A stretch of 64,000 bases of DNA from Peribacillus frigoritolerans (GCF_030676415.1 NZ_JAUUTW010000010.1:1-64000); one strand, 5' to 3'. Numbered from the stretch's first letter, positions 43,137 to 52,499 are shown. Notes: a model not told the origin generated them from the sequence alone. Numbers and translations: made by a program.

Positions 43137-44297
43137 ATGGAAGTATTAAAAAAAGATGTGGAAATTAATAGGCAACACCTGGAGGCAGTTCAGGGGGTTG
43201 GGTCAAATAAAAATGATGTAGAGATAAAAGGCGCGTTTAAACAATTTGGAGCGAATGTTGTCCTGAATGGCATTGATCTGGAGGTGAAACAAGGAGAGTT
43301 ACTCACTCTTCTTGGGCCTTCCGGGTGCGGAAAGTCCACAACCTTGAACCTAATTGCAGGGTTCCTCGATGCAGATCGGGGCGAGGTCCATATTAAAGGT
43401 AATAATGTTACGAAGGTTCCGCCTTATAAGCGAGATTTAGGAATGGTTTTTCAAACTTATTCGCTTTTTCCTCATATGACAGTCTATGAAAATCTCAGTT
43501 TTGGCCTGAAACTGCGCAAGGTTGATAAAGCTGAGCAAAAAAAGAAGATAAGTAAAGCGCTTGAATTAGTGAAAATGTCAGGATTGGAGAATCGTTATCC
43601 AAGGGAATTATCAGGAGGTCAGCGTCAGCGTGTTGCGATTTCCAGGGCACTTGTAGTTGAACCGGAGCTCCTTTTGCTTGATGAACCGCTTTCAAACCTT
43701 GATGCAAAGTTGCGCCATGAACTCAGGGCCGAGATAAAGCGTTTACAAAAGGAAATTGGCGTAACGACCATTTTTGTGACCCATGATCAAGAAGAAGCTC
43801 TTTCCATGTCTGATCGAGTCGTTGTCATGAATGCAGGGAAAATTGAACAAATAAGTACACCGACTGAGATTTACAATCATCCCAAGACTGAATTCGTCTT
43901 TCAATTCATCGGGAAATCGAATTGTTTTGAAGGGAATGTGTTTGCTGCGGATAAGCGGAAAGTTTCAGTCAAGATTGGGCCGGATATTACTCATGTCGAT
44001 GCAAACAACATCATGGGAAATGATAGTGATTTGAAAATCGGTGATGAGGTGAAGCTTTATATTAGACCAGAAAAACTGCAAATTGTCTCTGCTGATGAAA
44101 AATCTTCATCTCCATTGGATTTCCATCGTGCTAAGATTAGCCAAATTAATTATCTTGGTACCGCATGGGAAATCAATGTTCTATTACAGGGGAAAAGTAT
44201 TCAAGTATTGACATCCGCTTTCGATTCATCATGGCAAAATGGAAGTGAGGTGTTAATTGGATGGAGCCAATCAGAAGTTATGCTAGTCAAGAAATAG
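43137..44297 (+). CDS. ABC transporter ATP-binding protein (PotA-like)
   Basis: This 386-aa importer ATPase has Walker A LGPSGCGKSTTLNLI, the signature LSGGQRQRVAISRAL, Walker B LLLLDEPLSNLDAKLR and switch histidine VTHDQEEA. The C-terminal 120 residues form a TOBE regulatory domain, as in PotA/FbpC. An N-terminal extension of about 25 residues precedes the usual start. It overlaps the first permease gene by 37 bases. It drives uptake with the two permeases that follow. Confidence 0.9.
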   Translation: MEVLKKDVEINRQHLEAVQGVGSNKNDVEIKGAFKQFGANVVLNGIDLEVKQGELLTLLGPSGCGKSTTLNLIAGFLDADRGEVHIKGNNVTKVPPYKRDLGMVFQTYSLFPHMTVYENLSFGLKLRKVDKAEQKKKISKALELVKMSGLENRYPRELSGGQRQRVAISRALVVEPELLLLDEPLSNLDAKLRHELRAEIKRLQKEIGVTTIFVTHDQEEALSMSDRVVVMNAGKIEQISTPTEIYNHPKTEFVFQFIGKSNCFEGNVFAADKRKVSVKIGPDITHVDANNIMGNDSDLKIGDEVKLYIRPEKLQIVSADEKSSSPLDFHRAKISQINYLGTAWEINVLLQGKSIQVLTSAFDSSWQNGSEVLIGWSQSEVMLVKK

Positions 44298-45205
44298 AAC
44301 AGGAAACGAATCCTATAGAGCCGCAAAAGGAACCTAAAATCAAGAAAAGGAAAGTCTGGGTGCCGGGATTACTCCTTTTAACGCCGATTTTACTTTTCAT
44401 ATTTGGTTTCTTTGTCATACCGATGTTATACATTTTATATTTAAGCTTCATATCAACAGATAATCTTGGAGGAGCCGATGCAGTTTATAGCCTAAAAAAC
44501 TATACACAATTATTTTCCGATAGCTATTACTTATCTTCTTTATGGCTGACAGTGAAAATCAGTTTATATTCGGTCTTGGTTGCTTTATTTCTTGGATACC
44601 CGGTAGCTTTGACGATGGCCAAAAGTTCAGCGCGGATCAGAGGGTATATCACTCTTTTGATCGTGTCACCGCTCTTGGTTAGTATAGTTGTCCGTAATTT
44701 TGGCTGGTACCTCTTGCTATTGCCAAACGGAACAATTAATCAAACCTTGATGGCCCTTGGCATAATAGATGCACCATTGAAACTATTGTTTTCGGAAATC
44801 GGAGTTGTGATTGGGCTATCCAATGCATATCTTCCTTTCATGATCTTATCCATCGTTGCCAGTCTTTATAATATTGATCCCTCTCTGGATAAGGCAGGAG
44901 CGATACTTGGGGCAAGCCCATTCAGAAGGTTCTTTTCCATTACCTTGCCGCTAAGTATCCCTGGTATCGTATCTGGTTGCATTCTCGTATTCAGTTTGTC
45001 AATGAGTGCTTATGTTACGCCTGCACTAATGGGGGGAGCCAATGTGCCCGTGATGCCTGTTGTCATCTATGATCAAATAAATAACCTGCTGCACTGGACT
45101 TTTGGATCTGCTCTTTCTTATATTCTATTAGCAACCACTGTCCTATCAGTAGCCGTCTTTACCAGAGTGTTTGAAAAAGGGAAATTCAAGGAGGTATTCC
45201 GATGA
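44261..45205 (+). CDS. ABC transporter permease (PotB-like)
   Basis: This 314-aa inner-membrane permease of the binding-protein-dependent family has six or seven helices. The EAA loop that contacts the ATPase reads LDKAGAILGASPFRRFFSITLPLSIPGI. A cytoplasmic N-terminal tail of about 38 charged residues (EIEQETNPIEPQKEPKIKKRK) precedes the first helix. The gene starts within the ATPase gene with GAGGTG upstream and overlaps the next permease by four bases, so translation is coupled. Confidence 0.9.
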   Translation: MEPIRSYASQEIEQETNPIEPQKEPKIKKRKVWVPGLLLLTPILLFIFGFFVIPMLYILYLSFISTDNLGGADAVYSLKNYTQLFSDSYYLSSLWLTVKISLYSVLVALFLGYPVALTMAKSSARIRGYITLLIVSPLLVSIVVRNFGWYLLLLPNGTINQTLMALGIIDAPLKLLFSEIGVVIGLSNAYLPFMILSIVASLYNIDPSLDKAGAILGASPFRRFFSITLPLSIPGIVSGCILVFSLSMSAYVTPALMGGANVPVMPVVIYDQINNLLHWTFGSALSYILLATTVLSVAVFTRVFEKGKFKEVFR

Positions 45206-46011
45206 TGAAAACGTTTGGCGGCCTTCGGATTGCCGTTGCCGTGTTGGCCATTATCTATATCTTGATACCGCTCATTGTCGTTATTCCCGCATCTTTTACA
45301 AGTGCCAATTATCCAAGTTTTCCGGCTGAAGGTTTCTCACTGCAATGGTATGCCAAGATCTTGGAGCGTCCTGAATTTTTGGAGGCATTTTTGAACAGTG
45401 CGAAGTTCGCAGCATTAGCTGCCCTTTTCTCCGTCATTTTCGGAACTTTGGGTGCCCTTGGCATCGCAAAGTATGATATTCCGGGAAAATCGTATATTAC
45501 AGCCCTTTTAACTTCTCCATTAAGTGTGCCGCAATTAGTCTTAGGAATTGCACTTTTGATGTACTTTACTCCAATGATGCTTGCCGGTACGTCTACAGGA
45601 TTTTTAATTGCCCATATCGTGATTTGCATACCATATGTTATGCGGCTCGTATTAACCGGTTTAAGTGGATTTGATTATAATCTCGAACGGGCCGCGGCCA
45701 TACTTGGAGCGAATCCACTAACAGTATTCATGAAAGTGACACTGCCGCTAATTGGATCCGCGGCCATCTCGGGGGGATTATTCGCATTTTTGACATCATT
45801 TGATAATGTAACGGTATCTCTCTTTATGGTATCGCCTGAAATGAGAACGCTGCCGATCGAGATTTTCTCGCAAATGCAGGATGCCTACAATCCAATCGTT
45901 GCATCCGTGTCAAGCGTGGTTATTTTCATATCAGTCCTTCTAATCGTCATACTTGAAAAGATTCAAGGTGTCGGGAAAGTTTTTGGTGGTTCCCATCATA
46001 CAAACGGTTAA
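45202..46011 (+). CDS. ABC transporter permease (PotC-like)
   Basis: This 269-aa second permease has six helices and the EAA motif LERAAAILGANPLTVFMKVTLPLIGSAAI. GGAGG stands seven bases before the first ATG of an ATGATG pair. It completes the importer: binding protein, ATPase and two permeases, all in one unit from the sigma-54 promoter. No terminator is obvious in the 64 bp before the convergent racemase-like gene. Confidence 0.9.
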   Translation: MMKTFGGLRIAVAVLAIIYILIPLIVVIPASFTSANYPSFPAEGFSLQWYAKILERPEFLEAFLNSAKFAALAALFSVIFGTLGALGIAKYDIPGKSYITALLTSPLSVPQLVLGIALLMYFTPMMLAGTSTGFLIAHIVICIPYVMRLVLTGLSGFDYNLERAAAILGANPLTVFMKVTLPLIGSAAISGGLFAFLTSFDNVTVSLFMVSPEMRTLPIEIFSQMQDAYNPIVASVSSVVIFISVLLIVILEKIQGVGKVFGGSHHTNG

Positions 46012-46075
46012 AAACGATATAAATGATGTGACAAACGATCATGCTGCGAAGTTCAGATTTTTTTACGAATAAAAC

Positions 46076-46717
46076 TCATATAAACGTTCCATTCAAATGA
46101 TCCAAACACCTTTTAGCAGCCAATAGTGGTGCCGTTAGAACAGGGACAGAAGGATTAACCTGCTTTGCGATATGTTCCATACTATATTGTGAAAGCAAAA
46201 TCACTTCTGTCTTTCCATCCAATTGTTCCACCATCTTTTTAACCCGATCGTCATGTTCCGTTCTTTTTCCCTGTGATAATAAATGGATGATCCCGGGATC
46301 CACCAATGACTCGATCATACAGTCCGGATTCTTATTCAATAAGTAATTTTGAAGGGCGATCGGCGTTTCTTTTACGGTTGAAACCAGGCCGATGCTAGTA
46401 TAGCGAAGTGCTTCATCAAGCATGGCCTCATCTGAACGAAATAACTTTACAGGGTATAGTGGTTGTAAAATTGAAATGATGTCATTAAAAGCAGAGCAAG
46501 TAAGTTGGATGCATGAAACGTCAGAATCATAGGCTATATTCACTAATGCAGAAAAGCGGCGGATGATTTCCGGAGTTAACTTGCCGCTCTTTTCCATCAA
46601 GGCGAGAAGACCCGTGTCCATGAAATGAAGGAGTTCAATGTTCGGAGCAACAGTCTGAAAGGCCATTTCAATTGGTTTTAGTGCAGTTGTGGTTGCGTGA
46701 ACCAGTGCGATTTTCAA
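46076..46717 (-). CDS. Asp/Glu/hydantoin racemase-family protein
   Basis: This 213-aa protein has the aspartate/glutamate racemase fold: KIALVHATTTALKPIE at the start, the first catalytic-cysteine region as VSCIQLTCSAFND, and the second half ending PVLTAPLLAAKRCLDHL. The second cysteine of true two-base racemases is not evident where expected (EVILLSQYSMEHI has serine), so racemisation is doubtful; decarboxylase or isomerase activity is also known in this superfamily. TTG 46717 follows AAGGAGG by seven bases. It opposes the ABC operon and is divergent from glcD. Confidence 0.75.
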   Translation of the reverse strand: MKIALVHATTTALKPIEMAFQTVAPNIELLHFMDTGLLALMEKSGKLTPEIIRRFSALVNIAYDSDVSCIQLTCSAFNDIISILQPLYPVKLFRSDEAMLDEALRYTSIGLVSTVKETPIALQNYLLNKNPDCMIESLVDPGIIHLLSQGKRTEHDDRVKKMVEQLDGKTEVILLSQYSMEHIAKQVNPSVPVLTAPLLAAKRCLDHLNGTFI

Positions 46718-46829
46718 GTAAAAACCTCCTTTTTCTTTCATCATTATATCTAGCAGAATCATAAAATACCATTATTATACATGAAGATATTCATTTTCCA
46801 ATTCACTATTTAGAAAGGAAGTGACAAGC

Positions 46830-48236
46830 ATGGAGAAAGAACCCCTGGACGCTCTTAGTCAGGTAATTCCAAGTGACAGAATATTCCTTGATTTGGCAGA
46901 AAGATATTGTTATAGCTATGACGCTTCTTTTGGGGAATATTTACCTGAAATCGTTATACAGCCAAAAAACGCGGAGGAAATCAGTGAAGTGGTTAAATTG
47001 GCTAATACTCACAAAATACCTGTTTACCCCAGAGGATCTGGAACTTCGCTAAGTGGCGGCCCTTTACCTGTTCAAGGGGGGATGGTTCTTGATATGACCC
47101 TTTTACGGGATAAATTGATCATTGATCGGGAAAATATGCTTGCCATTGTCTCTCCAGGTGTGATTACGGCTAATATTCATAAAAGGGCTGAAGAAGCCGG
47201 CTTGTTCTATCCGCCGGATCCAAGCAGTTCCAATGTTGCCACTATAGGCGGGAATCTATTAGAAAACTCCAGCGGGCCAAAGGGATTGAAATACGGAACG
47301 ACAAAAGAATATGTGATAGGCCTGGAGGTGGTCACCCCGACGGGAGAAATCATTCGTACTGGCGGAAAGACCGTAAAAAATGTAACAGGGTATGATTTGA
47401 CCCGATTGATCGTAGGATCGGAAGGTACCTTGGGCATCGTTACAGAAGCAATCATCCGCTTGATACCAAAACCTCTATCTAAACAAACATTTGTTGCCCA
47501 CTTCAATCATTTGATAGACTCTGGCCATGCCATTACCAGCATTTTATCATCAGGAATTTTACCATCTGCCCTGGAATTGATGGATAATGCGTGCATCCGT
47601 GCTGTTGAAAGTTATCGGCCTTCAGGGTTGCCTCTTCAGGCAGAAGCCATTCTGATCATAGAAATAGATGGTCACCCATTGGCGATTGAGGAAGAAATCA
47701 ATAAATGCGCTGATATATGCAGGGCGGAGGGTGCTTCCTACGTCAAGATAGCGGAGACAGAGGAAGAACGCCAAACTATTTGGAGTGCGCGTAAATTGGT
47801 TTCCCCGGCCATTACACAAATGGGTCCTACAAAAATTTCTGAAGACGCGACCGTTCCACGCAGTCAAATACCGGCGATGATGGAGAGATTAAACAAAATC
47901 CGGGAGAAATACGGGTTGAACTTGGTTGTATTCGGCCATGCCGGGGATGGGAATTTACACCCGAACATCATTACCGATAAACGAAATATTACAGAAATGA
48001 AAAAAGTCGAGCTTGCAGTCAGTGAAATTTTTGAAGCCGCAATCGAACTCGGCGGAACACTTTCCGGTGAACATGGAATCGGTACTTTAAAGTCACCATA
48101 TATGGAAATGGAATTAGGAATAACCGGGGTGAATATGATGAAAAAAATTAAAGAAGCATGGGATCCCAATAATATCCTGAATCCAGGAAAGATTTTTCCT
48201 GATAAGGGGCAGACAAGGGTTGTGTTGGTTACATGA
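46830..48236 (+). CDS. glcD: GlcD, FAD-linked subunit of glycolate/2-hydroxyacid oxidase
   Basis: This 468-aa flavoprotein oxidises glycolate or a similar 2-hydroxyacid. The FAD-binding PCMH domain (PVYPRGSGTSLSGGPLP; SSNVATIGGNLLENSSGPKGLKYG; GSEGTLGIVTE) is followed by the C-terminal FAD-oxidase domain with VFGHAGDGNLHPNI and SGEHGIGTLK. Start 46830 has AAAGGAAG eight bases upstream. The stop overlaps glcF by four bases (ATGA), indicating tight coupling. It lies just after the sigma-54-linked import operon, though across a divergent gene. Confidence 0.92.
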   Translation: MEKEPLDALSQVIPSDRIFLDLAERYCYSYDASFGEYLPEIVIQPKNAEEISEVVKLANTHKIPVYPRGSGTSLSGGPLPVQGGMVLDMTLLRDKLIIDRENMLAIVSPGVITANIHKRAEEAGLFYPPDPSSSNVATIGGNLLENSSGPKGLKYGTTKEYVIGLEVVTPTGEIIRTGGKTVKNVTGYDLTRLIVGSEGTLGIVTEAIIRLIPKPLSKQTFVAHFNHLIDSGHAITSILSSGILPSALELMDNACIRAVESYRPSGLPLQAEAILIIEIDGHPLAIEEEINKCADICRAEGASYVKIAETEEERQTIWSARKLVSPAITQMGPTKISEDATVPRSQIPAMMERLNKIREKYGLNLVVFGHAGDGNLHPNIITDKRNITEMKKVELAVSEIFEAAIELGGTLSGEHGIGTLKSPYMEMELGITGVNMMKKIKEAWDPNNILNPGKIFPDKGQTRVVLVT

Positions 48237-49567
48237 ATCTACCCGTCAAACTTAACGAGACAAATTCAGCGGTTCAAAATTTATATTCAGATGCCTATGA
48301 TTGGACAAACCAATGCGTAAAATGCGGTTACTGTTTACCAGCATGTCCTACATATGAATCAATGGGTGTAGAATCCGCCTCACCACGCGGTCGCATCAAT
48401 CTAGTGAAAATGGCAGCCGAAGGGAAAATAGATTTCCAAAAAGATTTAGCTGAACCGATCGACCTATGCTTAGGCTGCCGTGCTTGTGAAACCGCATGTC
48501 CTGTTGGTGTGCCATACGGACATATACTGGAAGCGGCAAAGGAAGCCGTTGAAAACTCCCCGTCAGCATACTCAAAAAATAAAAAAATAACCAAGATCAA
48601 AAAACTGGCATTGGTTCATCTGTTTCCATATCCAAAACGAATGAACAGGATTGGAAATGCCGTACATCTCTATCAAAAAACAGGATTATCCAAGCTTATC
48701 CGGACATCGAATGTACTGCAAAAGGTTTCCCCCGCCCTTGCACATTTAGAACAAGCACTTCCAGCCATCGAGTCGTCCTCCAAACGAATCCGGACAGGTA
48801 CGCTAATGCCGTCAAAAGGGGAAACGAAATTAAAAGTGGCATTTTTTACTGGGTGTATCATGGATTCCATGATGTCACGAATAAACCGTCTTTCCATTGA
48901 GCTGCTCACCATAGCGGGATGTGAGGTCATTCTCCCTGAAAATCAGAATTGCTGCGGTGCACTGCATTCCCATCAAGGCGAAACAAAGCAAGCGAAAGCA
49001 CTGGCAAAGAGGAATATCCAAGCCTTCATGCAAGCGGATGCTGATGTAATTGTAAATAACGCAGGAGGCTGTGGCGCTTCCCTTATTGAATATGGACATC
49101 TATTGGCAGATGATCACGAATGGGCTGGGGCGGCCAGAGATTTCTCGGAAAAATCAAAAGATATCAGTCAAATTCTTCATCAATTGGGACCGCTTCCCTT
49201 TACTGAAGAATGGCAAGGCATCGTTTCTTATCAAGATTCATGTCATTTACGCAATGTTCAAAAGGTCCAAAAGGAACCTCGTTTATTATTGCAATCCATA
49301 CCAGGAGTTTCCTATGTGGAAATGGAAGGGTTTGACCGTTGCTGTGCATCTGGAGGCATTTACAATCTTCTCCACTTTGATGAATCCATGAAAATTCTTG
49401 ATGAGAAAATGAAGAATCTAAAAGAAACGAAAGCAACAACCATAGTTACGGTTAACCCTGGCTGCCAAATGCAAATGAGCATTGGTATCCAAAGGGAGGG
49501 AGTGGCAAACCAAATGAAAAGTATGCACCTTGTTGAAATACTTGCCAAGGCTTGCGGCCTGGATTGA
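48233..49567 (+). CDS. glcF: GlcF, iron-sulfur subunit of glycolate/2-hydroxyacid oxidase
   Basis: This 444-aa iron-sulfur protein moves electrons from GlcD to the chain. It has two 4Fe-4S ferredoxin motifs near the N-terminus (CVKCGYCLPACP; CLGCRACETACPVG). Two CCG (cysteine-rich, heterodisulfide-reductase-like) domains follow, with NCCGALHSH and DRCCASGG. Length is close to GlcF (about 440 aa). It is co-translated with glcD and ends at a strong terminator. The third subunit GlcE is absent, as in B. subtilis, where two genes suffice. Confidence 0.92.
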   Translation: MNLPVKLNETNSAVQNLYSDAYDWTNQCVKCGYCLPACPTYESMGVESASPRGRINLVKMAAEGKIDFQKDLAEPIDLCLGCRACETACPVGVPYGHILEAAKEAVENSPSAYSKNKKITKIKKLALVHLFPYPKRMNRIGNAVHLYQKTGLSKLIRTSNVLQKVSPALAHLEQALPAIESSSKRIRTGTLMPSKGETKLKVAFFTGCIMDSMMSRINRLSIELLTIAGCEVILPENQNCCGALHSHQGETKQAKALAKRNIQAFMQADADVIVNNAGGCGASLIEYGHLLADDHEWAGAARDFSEKSKDISQILHQLGPLPFTEEWQGIVSYQDSCHLRNVQKVQKEPRLLLQSIPGVSYVEMEGFDRCCASGGIYNLLHFDESMKILDEKMKNLKETKATTIVTVNPGCQMQMSIGIQREGVANQMKSMHLVEILAKACGLD

Positions 49568-49602
49568 CAAATAAGGATACTCCAAACTTCATAAACATTA
49601 CT

Positions 49603-49645
49603 CGTCAGTATTTTCTGCTCTTATGGGAAAATGCTGACGTTTTTA
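49603..49645 (+). terminator. Terminator of glcDF
   Basis: CGTCAGTATTTTC (49603-49615) pairs with 49627-49639, with one wobble, followed by five T. The stretch 49646-49857 has nothing recognisable. Confidence 0.75.
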
Positions 49646-49857
49646 TTTTTCATTTAATTAATGACCATGTAAGGGAACTACACCATTCATTAATAATGTA
49701 GGTGGAAAAAGTCTTTATAGATCAATAATGCAGTGCCATATGTATGGATGAAAGATTGATTAACATTATTGACTAAAATGATTAAGGCAGCTTTTTCTTT
49801 ATGCAACAATCAGTGCAGGTTAGTAAACAGATGTTAGTTGCACGTTAGATATATATG

Positions 49858-49884
49858 AAAAAAACCGTTCAATTTTCTGAACGG
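49858..49884 (-). terminator. Terminator of the lysE-like gene
   Basis: CCGTTCA (49865-49871) pairs with TGAACGG (49878-49884); seven T follow on the minus strand. It lies 34 bases beyond the stop codon. Confidence 0.7.
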
Positions 49885-49917
49885 GTAGAATCAAATTAGA
49901 TGTGTTAGTAAATGAAC

Positions 49918-50547
49918 TTAAATTCCTGTTTTTATGCCAAAACCTATTAATATTAAGCCAGTTGATTTTTGGAATGCTTTCTGGAATTTGGAGTTGTTCA
50001 TCCATTTTTTTGCGTAATCAATTAGATAAACAAGAAATAGAAACCACAAAACAGCGAGTAAGGTTAAGATGAAGGCTAATATAATCAATTGCTGGTTTAC
50101 ATTTTCGTTCAAATTGATAAATTGCGGCATGATTGTTATATAAACTAAAACGGTCTTTGGATTAAGAATGTTATTAAGTAATGCTTGCATAAAGGAATCT
50201 TTATTATGCCGGTTTGTATACTTCGTAGGTGTATTTGCTTGTGCTTGAATTTCTTTTAAGGAAAAAACGCTTTTAGCAAAAAAACTTTTTATCCCTAAAT
50301 AAATTAAGTAGGCGGCTCCCAAATATTTGATTGTACTGAAAAGAATCACAGACTTTGCAATGACAACAGATAGTCCAAGAATAGCAATAAGCGTCCAAAA
50401 AGAAAGTCCCGTTGCCATTCCGAGAACGGTATAACGTCCCGCTTTCGGACCATAGCTAAGCGTGTTTTTCACTAAGAGCATAGTATCTGCTCCTGGTATA
50501 ATAACCATCATTGCAACGATTGATATGTATGTAAGTAAGCTATCCAT
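49918..50547 (-). CDS. LysE/RhtB-family amino-acid exporter
   Basis: This is a 209-aa, six-helix exporter of the LysE/RhtB family. It shows the family start YISIVAMMVIIPGADTMLLVKNTLSYGPKAG with the conserved PGAD, and the mid-protein NILNPKTVLVYITIMPQF block. ATG 50547 follows GGGGG by eight bases. It is divergent from a TrmB-type regulator, which probably controls it. The substrate is likely an amino acid or derivative. Confidence 0.87.
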   Translation of the reverse strand: MDSLLTYISIVAMMVIIPGADTMLLVKNTLSYGPKAGRYTVLGMATGLSFWTLIAILGLSVVIAKSVILFSTIKYLGAAYLIYLGIKSFFAKSVFSLKEIQAQANTPTKYTNRHNKDSFMQALLNNILNPKTVLVYITIMPQFINLNENVNQQLIILAFILTLLAVLWFLFLVYLIDYAKKWMNNSKFQKAFQKSTGLILIGFGIKTGI

Positions 50548-50578
50548 ACTATTTCCCCCTTCCACATGTATAGTGGCT

Positions 50579-50602
50579 ACTTAAGTAACTACTTATGTAA
50601 GT
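50579..50602. promoter_or_regulatory. Palindromic sites between lysE-like and trmB-like genes
   Basis: ACTTAAGT (50579-50586) and ACTTATGTAAGT (50591-50602) are adjacent palindromes sharing ACTTA/TAAGT arms. They lie about 40 bp from the exporter start and are candidates for the regulator's operator. Confidence 0.4.
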
Positions 50603-50687
50603 ATATTAGATGAAAATGGAAAACGTCAACAGATTTTGTTAAAATATTAGTTACAAAGGTAGCAACTACGGTTGTGTTGGAGGGTTT

Positions 50688-51515
50688 ATGAAAGAAAACA
50701 TTTTAGAAACATTAAAAAATCTAAATTTTACCGAATATGAAGCGAAAGCATATCTTGCCTTATTGGAAGAATCGCCATTAACAGGCTATGCAGTAGCAAA
50801 AAACTCCGGTGTACCACGTTCAAGAATATATGAAATTCTGGACAGTCTCGCAATGAGAGGAGATATTCTGGTTAGTCCTGGAAACACACCACAGTATACT
50901 CCTGTTCCTGCAGGGGAGCTAATAAAAAACCGTCGGATGAAAGCAGAAGAGAATTTTGAACTGGCAGAAAAATCATTAGCGGAGTTTGAACGTTCTGCAA
51001 ATGATCGTGAAAATATCTGGAATATCATGGGACGCAATGAAATACTCGATAAGGTAAAAGCTTGTATATTATCTGCTAAAAAAAGAATACTCTTAGAGAT
51101 TTGGGAAGACGAATTCGAAGAATTAGAGTCTGAACTTAGACAGGCAGCATATAGAGGGGTCAATGTAACAATTATTGCCTATGGGGAAATCGTCTGTGAT
51201 TTTGCTAATGTTTACCTTCATTATATGGGTCATGAAATTACAGAAGAGTATGGTGGACGTTGGCTTGTCATTAGTGGAGATGATTCAGAAGTAGTAGCAG
51301 GTATTGTCTCGCTTGGTAAAGATAGCCGTGCAGCATGGACCATGCATGTAGGTTTAGTTATGCCCATTACAGAAGTCATGATTCATGATTTGTATCTCAT
51401 GGAAATCATGGATAAACATAGAGAACTTTTAGAAGAAAGTTTTGGTGTAAACCTCGCCAATTTACGTAAAAAATTCTCTATCCATCCAGATTATAAAAAA
51501 CATTACTTGGACTAG
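50688..51515 (+). CDS. TrmB-family transcriptional regulator
   Basis: This 275-aa protein has an N-terminal TrmB winged helix (LKNLNFTEYEAKAYLALLEESPLTGYAVAKNSGVPRSRIYEILD pattern). A short coiled linker (about residues 80-105) and a C-terminal regulatory domain of the phospholipase D-like TrmB type follow (ILLEIWEDEFEELESEL...). GGAGG is seven bases before ATG. TrmB-type regulators are commoner in archaea but occur in Bacillus. The divergent LysE-type exporter is the presumed target, perhaps responding to the exported amino acid. Confidence 0.85.
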   Translation: MKENILETLKNLNFTEYEAKAYLALLEESPLTGYAVAKNSGVPRSRIYEILDSLAMRGDILVSPGNTPQYTPVPAGELIKNRRMKAEENFELAEKSLAEFERSANDRENIWNIMGRNEILDKVKACILSAKKRILLEIWEDEFEELESELRQAAYRGVNVTIIAYGEIVCDFANVYLHYMGHEITEEYGGRWLVISGDDSEVVAGIVSLGKDSRAAWTMHVGLVMPITEVMIHDLYLMEIMDKHRELLEESFGVNLANLRKKFSIHPDYKKHYLD

Positions 51516-51851
51516 ATTTGTGCTATTATTGTCTGTTTTTTACAACATAATAAGAAAAGCATACTTTATAGTCAACTAAAGGGGCATGAATCCACGCAGG
51601 TTTTATGCCTTTTAATGTTAAAGTTACTTATTGAGCTATAGGTGCAGGTAAGTTTGTAGAACCAAAGCATCGGGCACCCCGCACCCGACTGATAGAAGAT
51701 ACAGCAGATGATTAAGAAATTTTACTATATTAAAATATGGAAAAGGGTATAATAAAGAATGGAATAAGCCATTCTTGGTAATGGGATTATTGTAATATCG
51801 GATTAACATTTTGATATCCGGATTACTAAGACAGAAGGAGAAATGATTCAT
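51516..51851. other. Intergenic region
   Basis: It contains a possible weak stem-loop around 51579-51615 (AAAGGGGCAT with ATGCCTTTT) that could end the trmB-like transcript. Near 51665-51690 is a GC-rich scrap, GGGCACCCCGCACCCGAC, foreign to its surroundings. No gene is visible. Confidence 0.35.
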
Positions 51852-52298
51852 TTGAATAACAAAGAAACAATAGGTATCGAGTTACCTGCCAACTATGAGG
51901 AATTAAAAAAATCTGCCAATCGTAAATCTAGTTGGAGAGACCGTTTAGATGCGATCGAAGAATTAGGTCAGTCAAAAAATAAACAAGTAATCGACATTCT
52001 CACACATATCCTGAATAATGATTCTGTATATAAAGTTCAAGAGGCCGCCTACCGTCAATTGAAAAGTTTAGGCGAAGATGTTCAATTGCCAGCAAGGAAA
52101 AAGGGCGAGTCGGTTAAAGGATTGACCAAAATCTTACTCAGGATCAAGAAGAGTTTACCAGAAAATCACACATATACTGAATTTAAAGAGAAACTCCAGA
52201 AGATGAGAATGGATATATATGATACCTATGAGGGTGAAAAAGGAGCAGACTTTGATAAATGGCTTGAAAATACGTGGTCAACTTTATCGAAAAGATAA
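51852..52298 (+). CDS. HEAT-repeat domain protein
   Basis: This 148-aa soluble protein has one recognisable HEAT-type repeat pair (RLDAIEELGQSKNKQVIDILTHILNNDSVYKVQEAAYRQLKSLGED). A basic linker and a helical C-terminal domain (TKILLRIKKSLPENHTYTEFKEKL) follow. Such proteins serve as protein-protein scaffolds; the specific role is not known. TTG 51852 is preferred because AAGGAG lies about ten bases upstream while ATG 51843 is only two bases from it. A terminator follows directly. Confidence 0.75.
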   Translation: MNNKETIGIELPANYEELKKSANRKSSWRDRLDAIEELGQSKNKQVIDILTHILNNDSVYKVQEAAYRQLKSLGEDVQLPARKKGESVKGLTKILLRIKKSLPENHTYTEFKEKLQKMRMDIYDTYEGEKGADFDKWLENTWSTLSKR

Positions 52299-52317
52299 AA
52301 GGTCATCCATTAAAAAG

Positions 52318-52352
52318 AAAAAGGAGCAAAGTTTTTGCTCCTTTTTCTTTTG
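52318..52352 (+). terminator. Terminator of HEAT-repeat gene
   Basis: A perfect 13-bp stem (52318-52330 with 52334-52346) with a 3-nt loop ends in T-rich sequence. Confidence 0.75.
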
Positions 52353-52499
52353 TGTAAAACAAAAGTTTTAGCGTGGTATGCTAAAATGTTTAAAAGAGGA
52401 AGTTTTTGGCTGTTTGCTTCAATTTGAATCAAACGATAATGCGCAACTCCAAACCACGGTGAAAACCGATAAATACATACGAATTTCAGGGGAGAAAAG

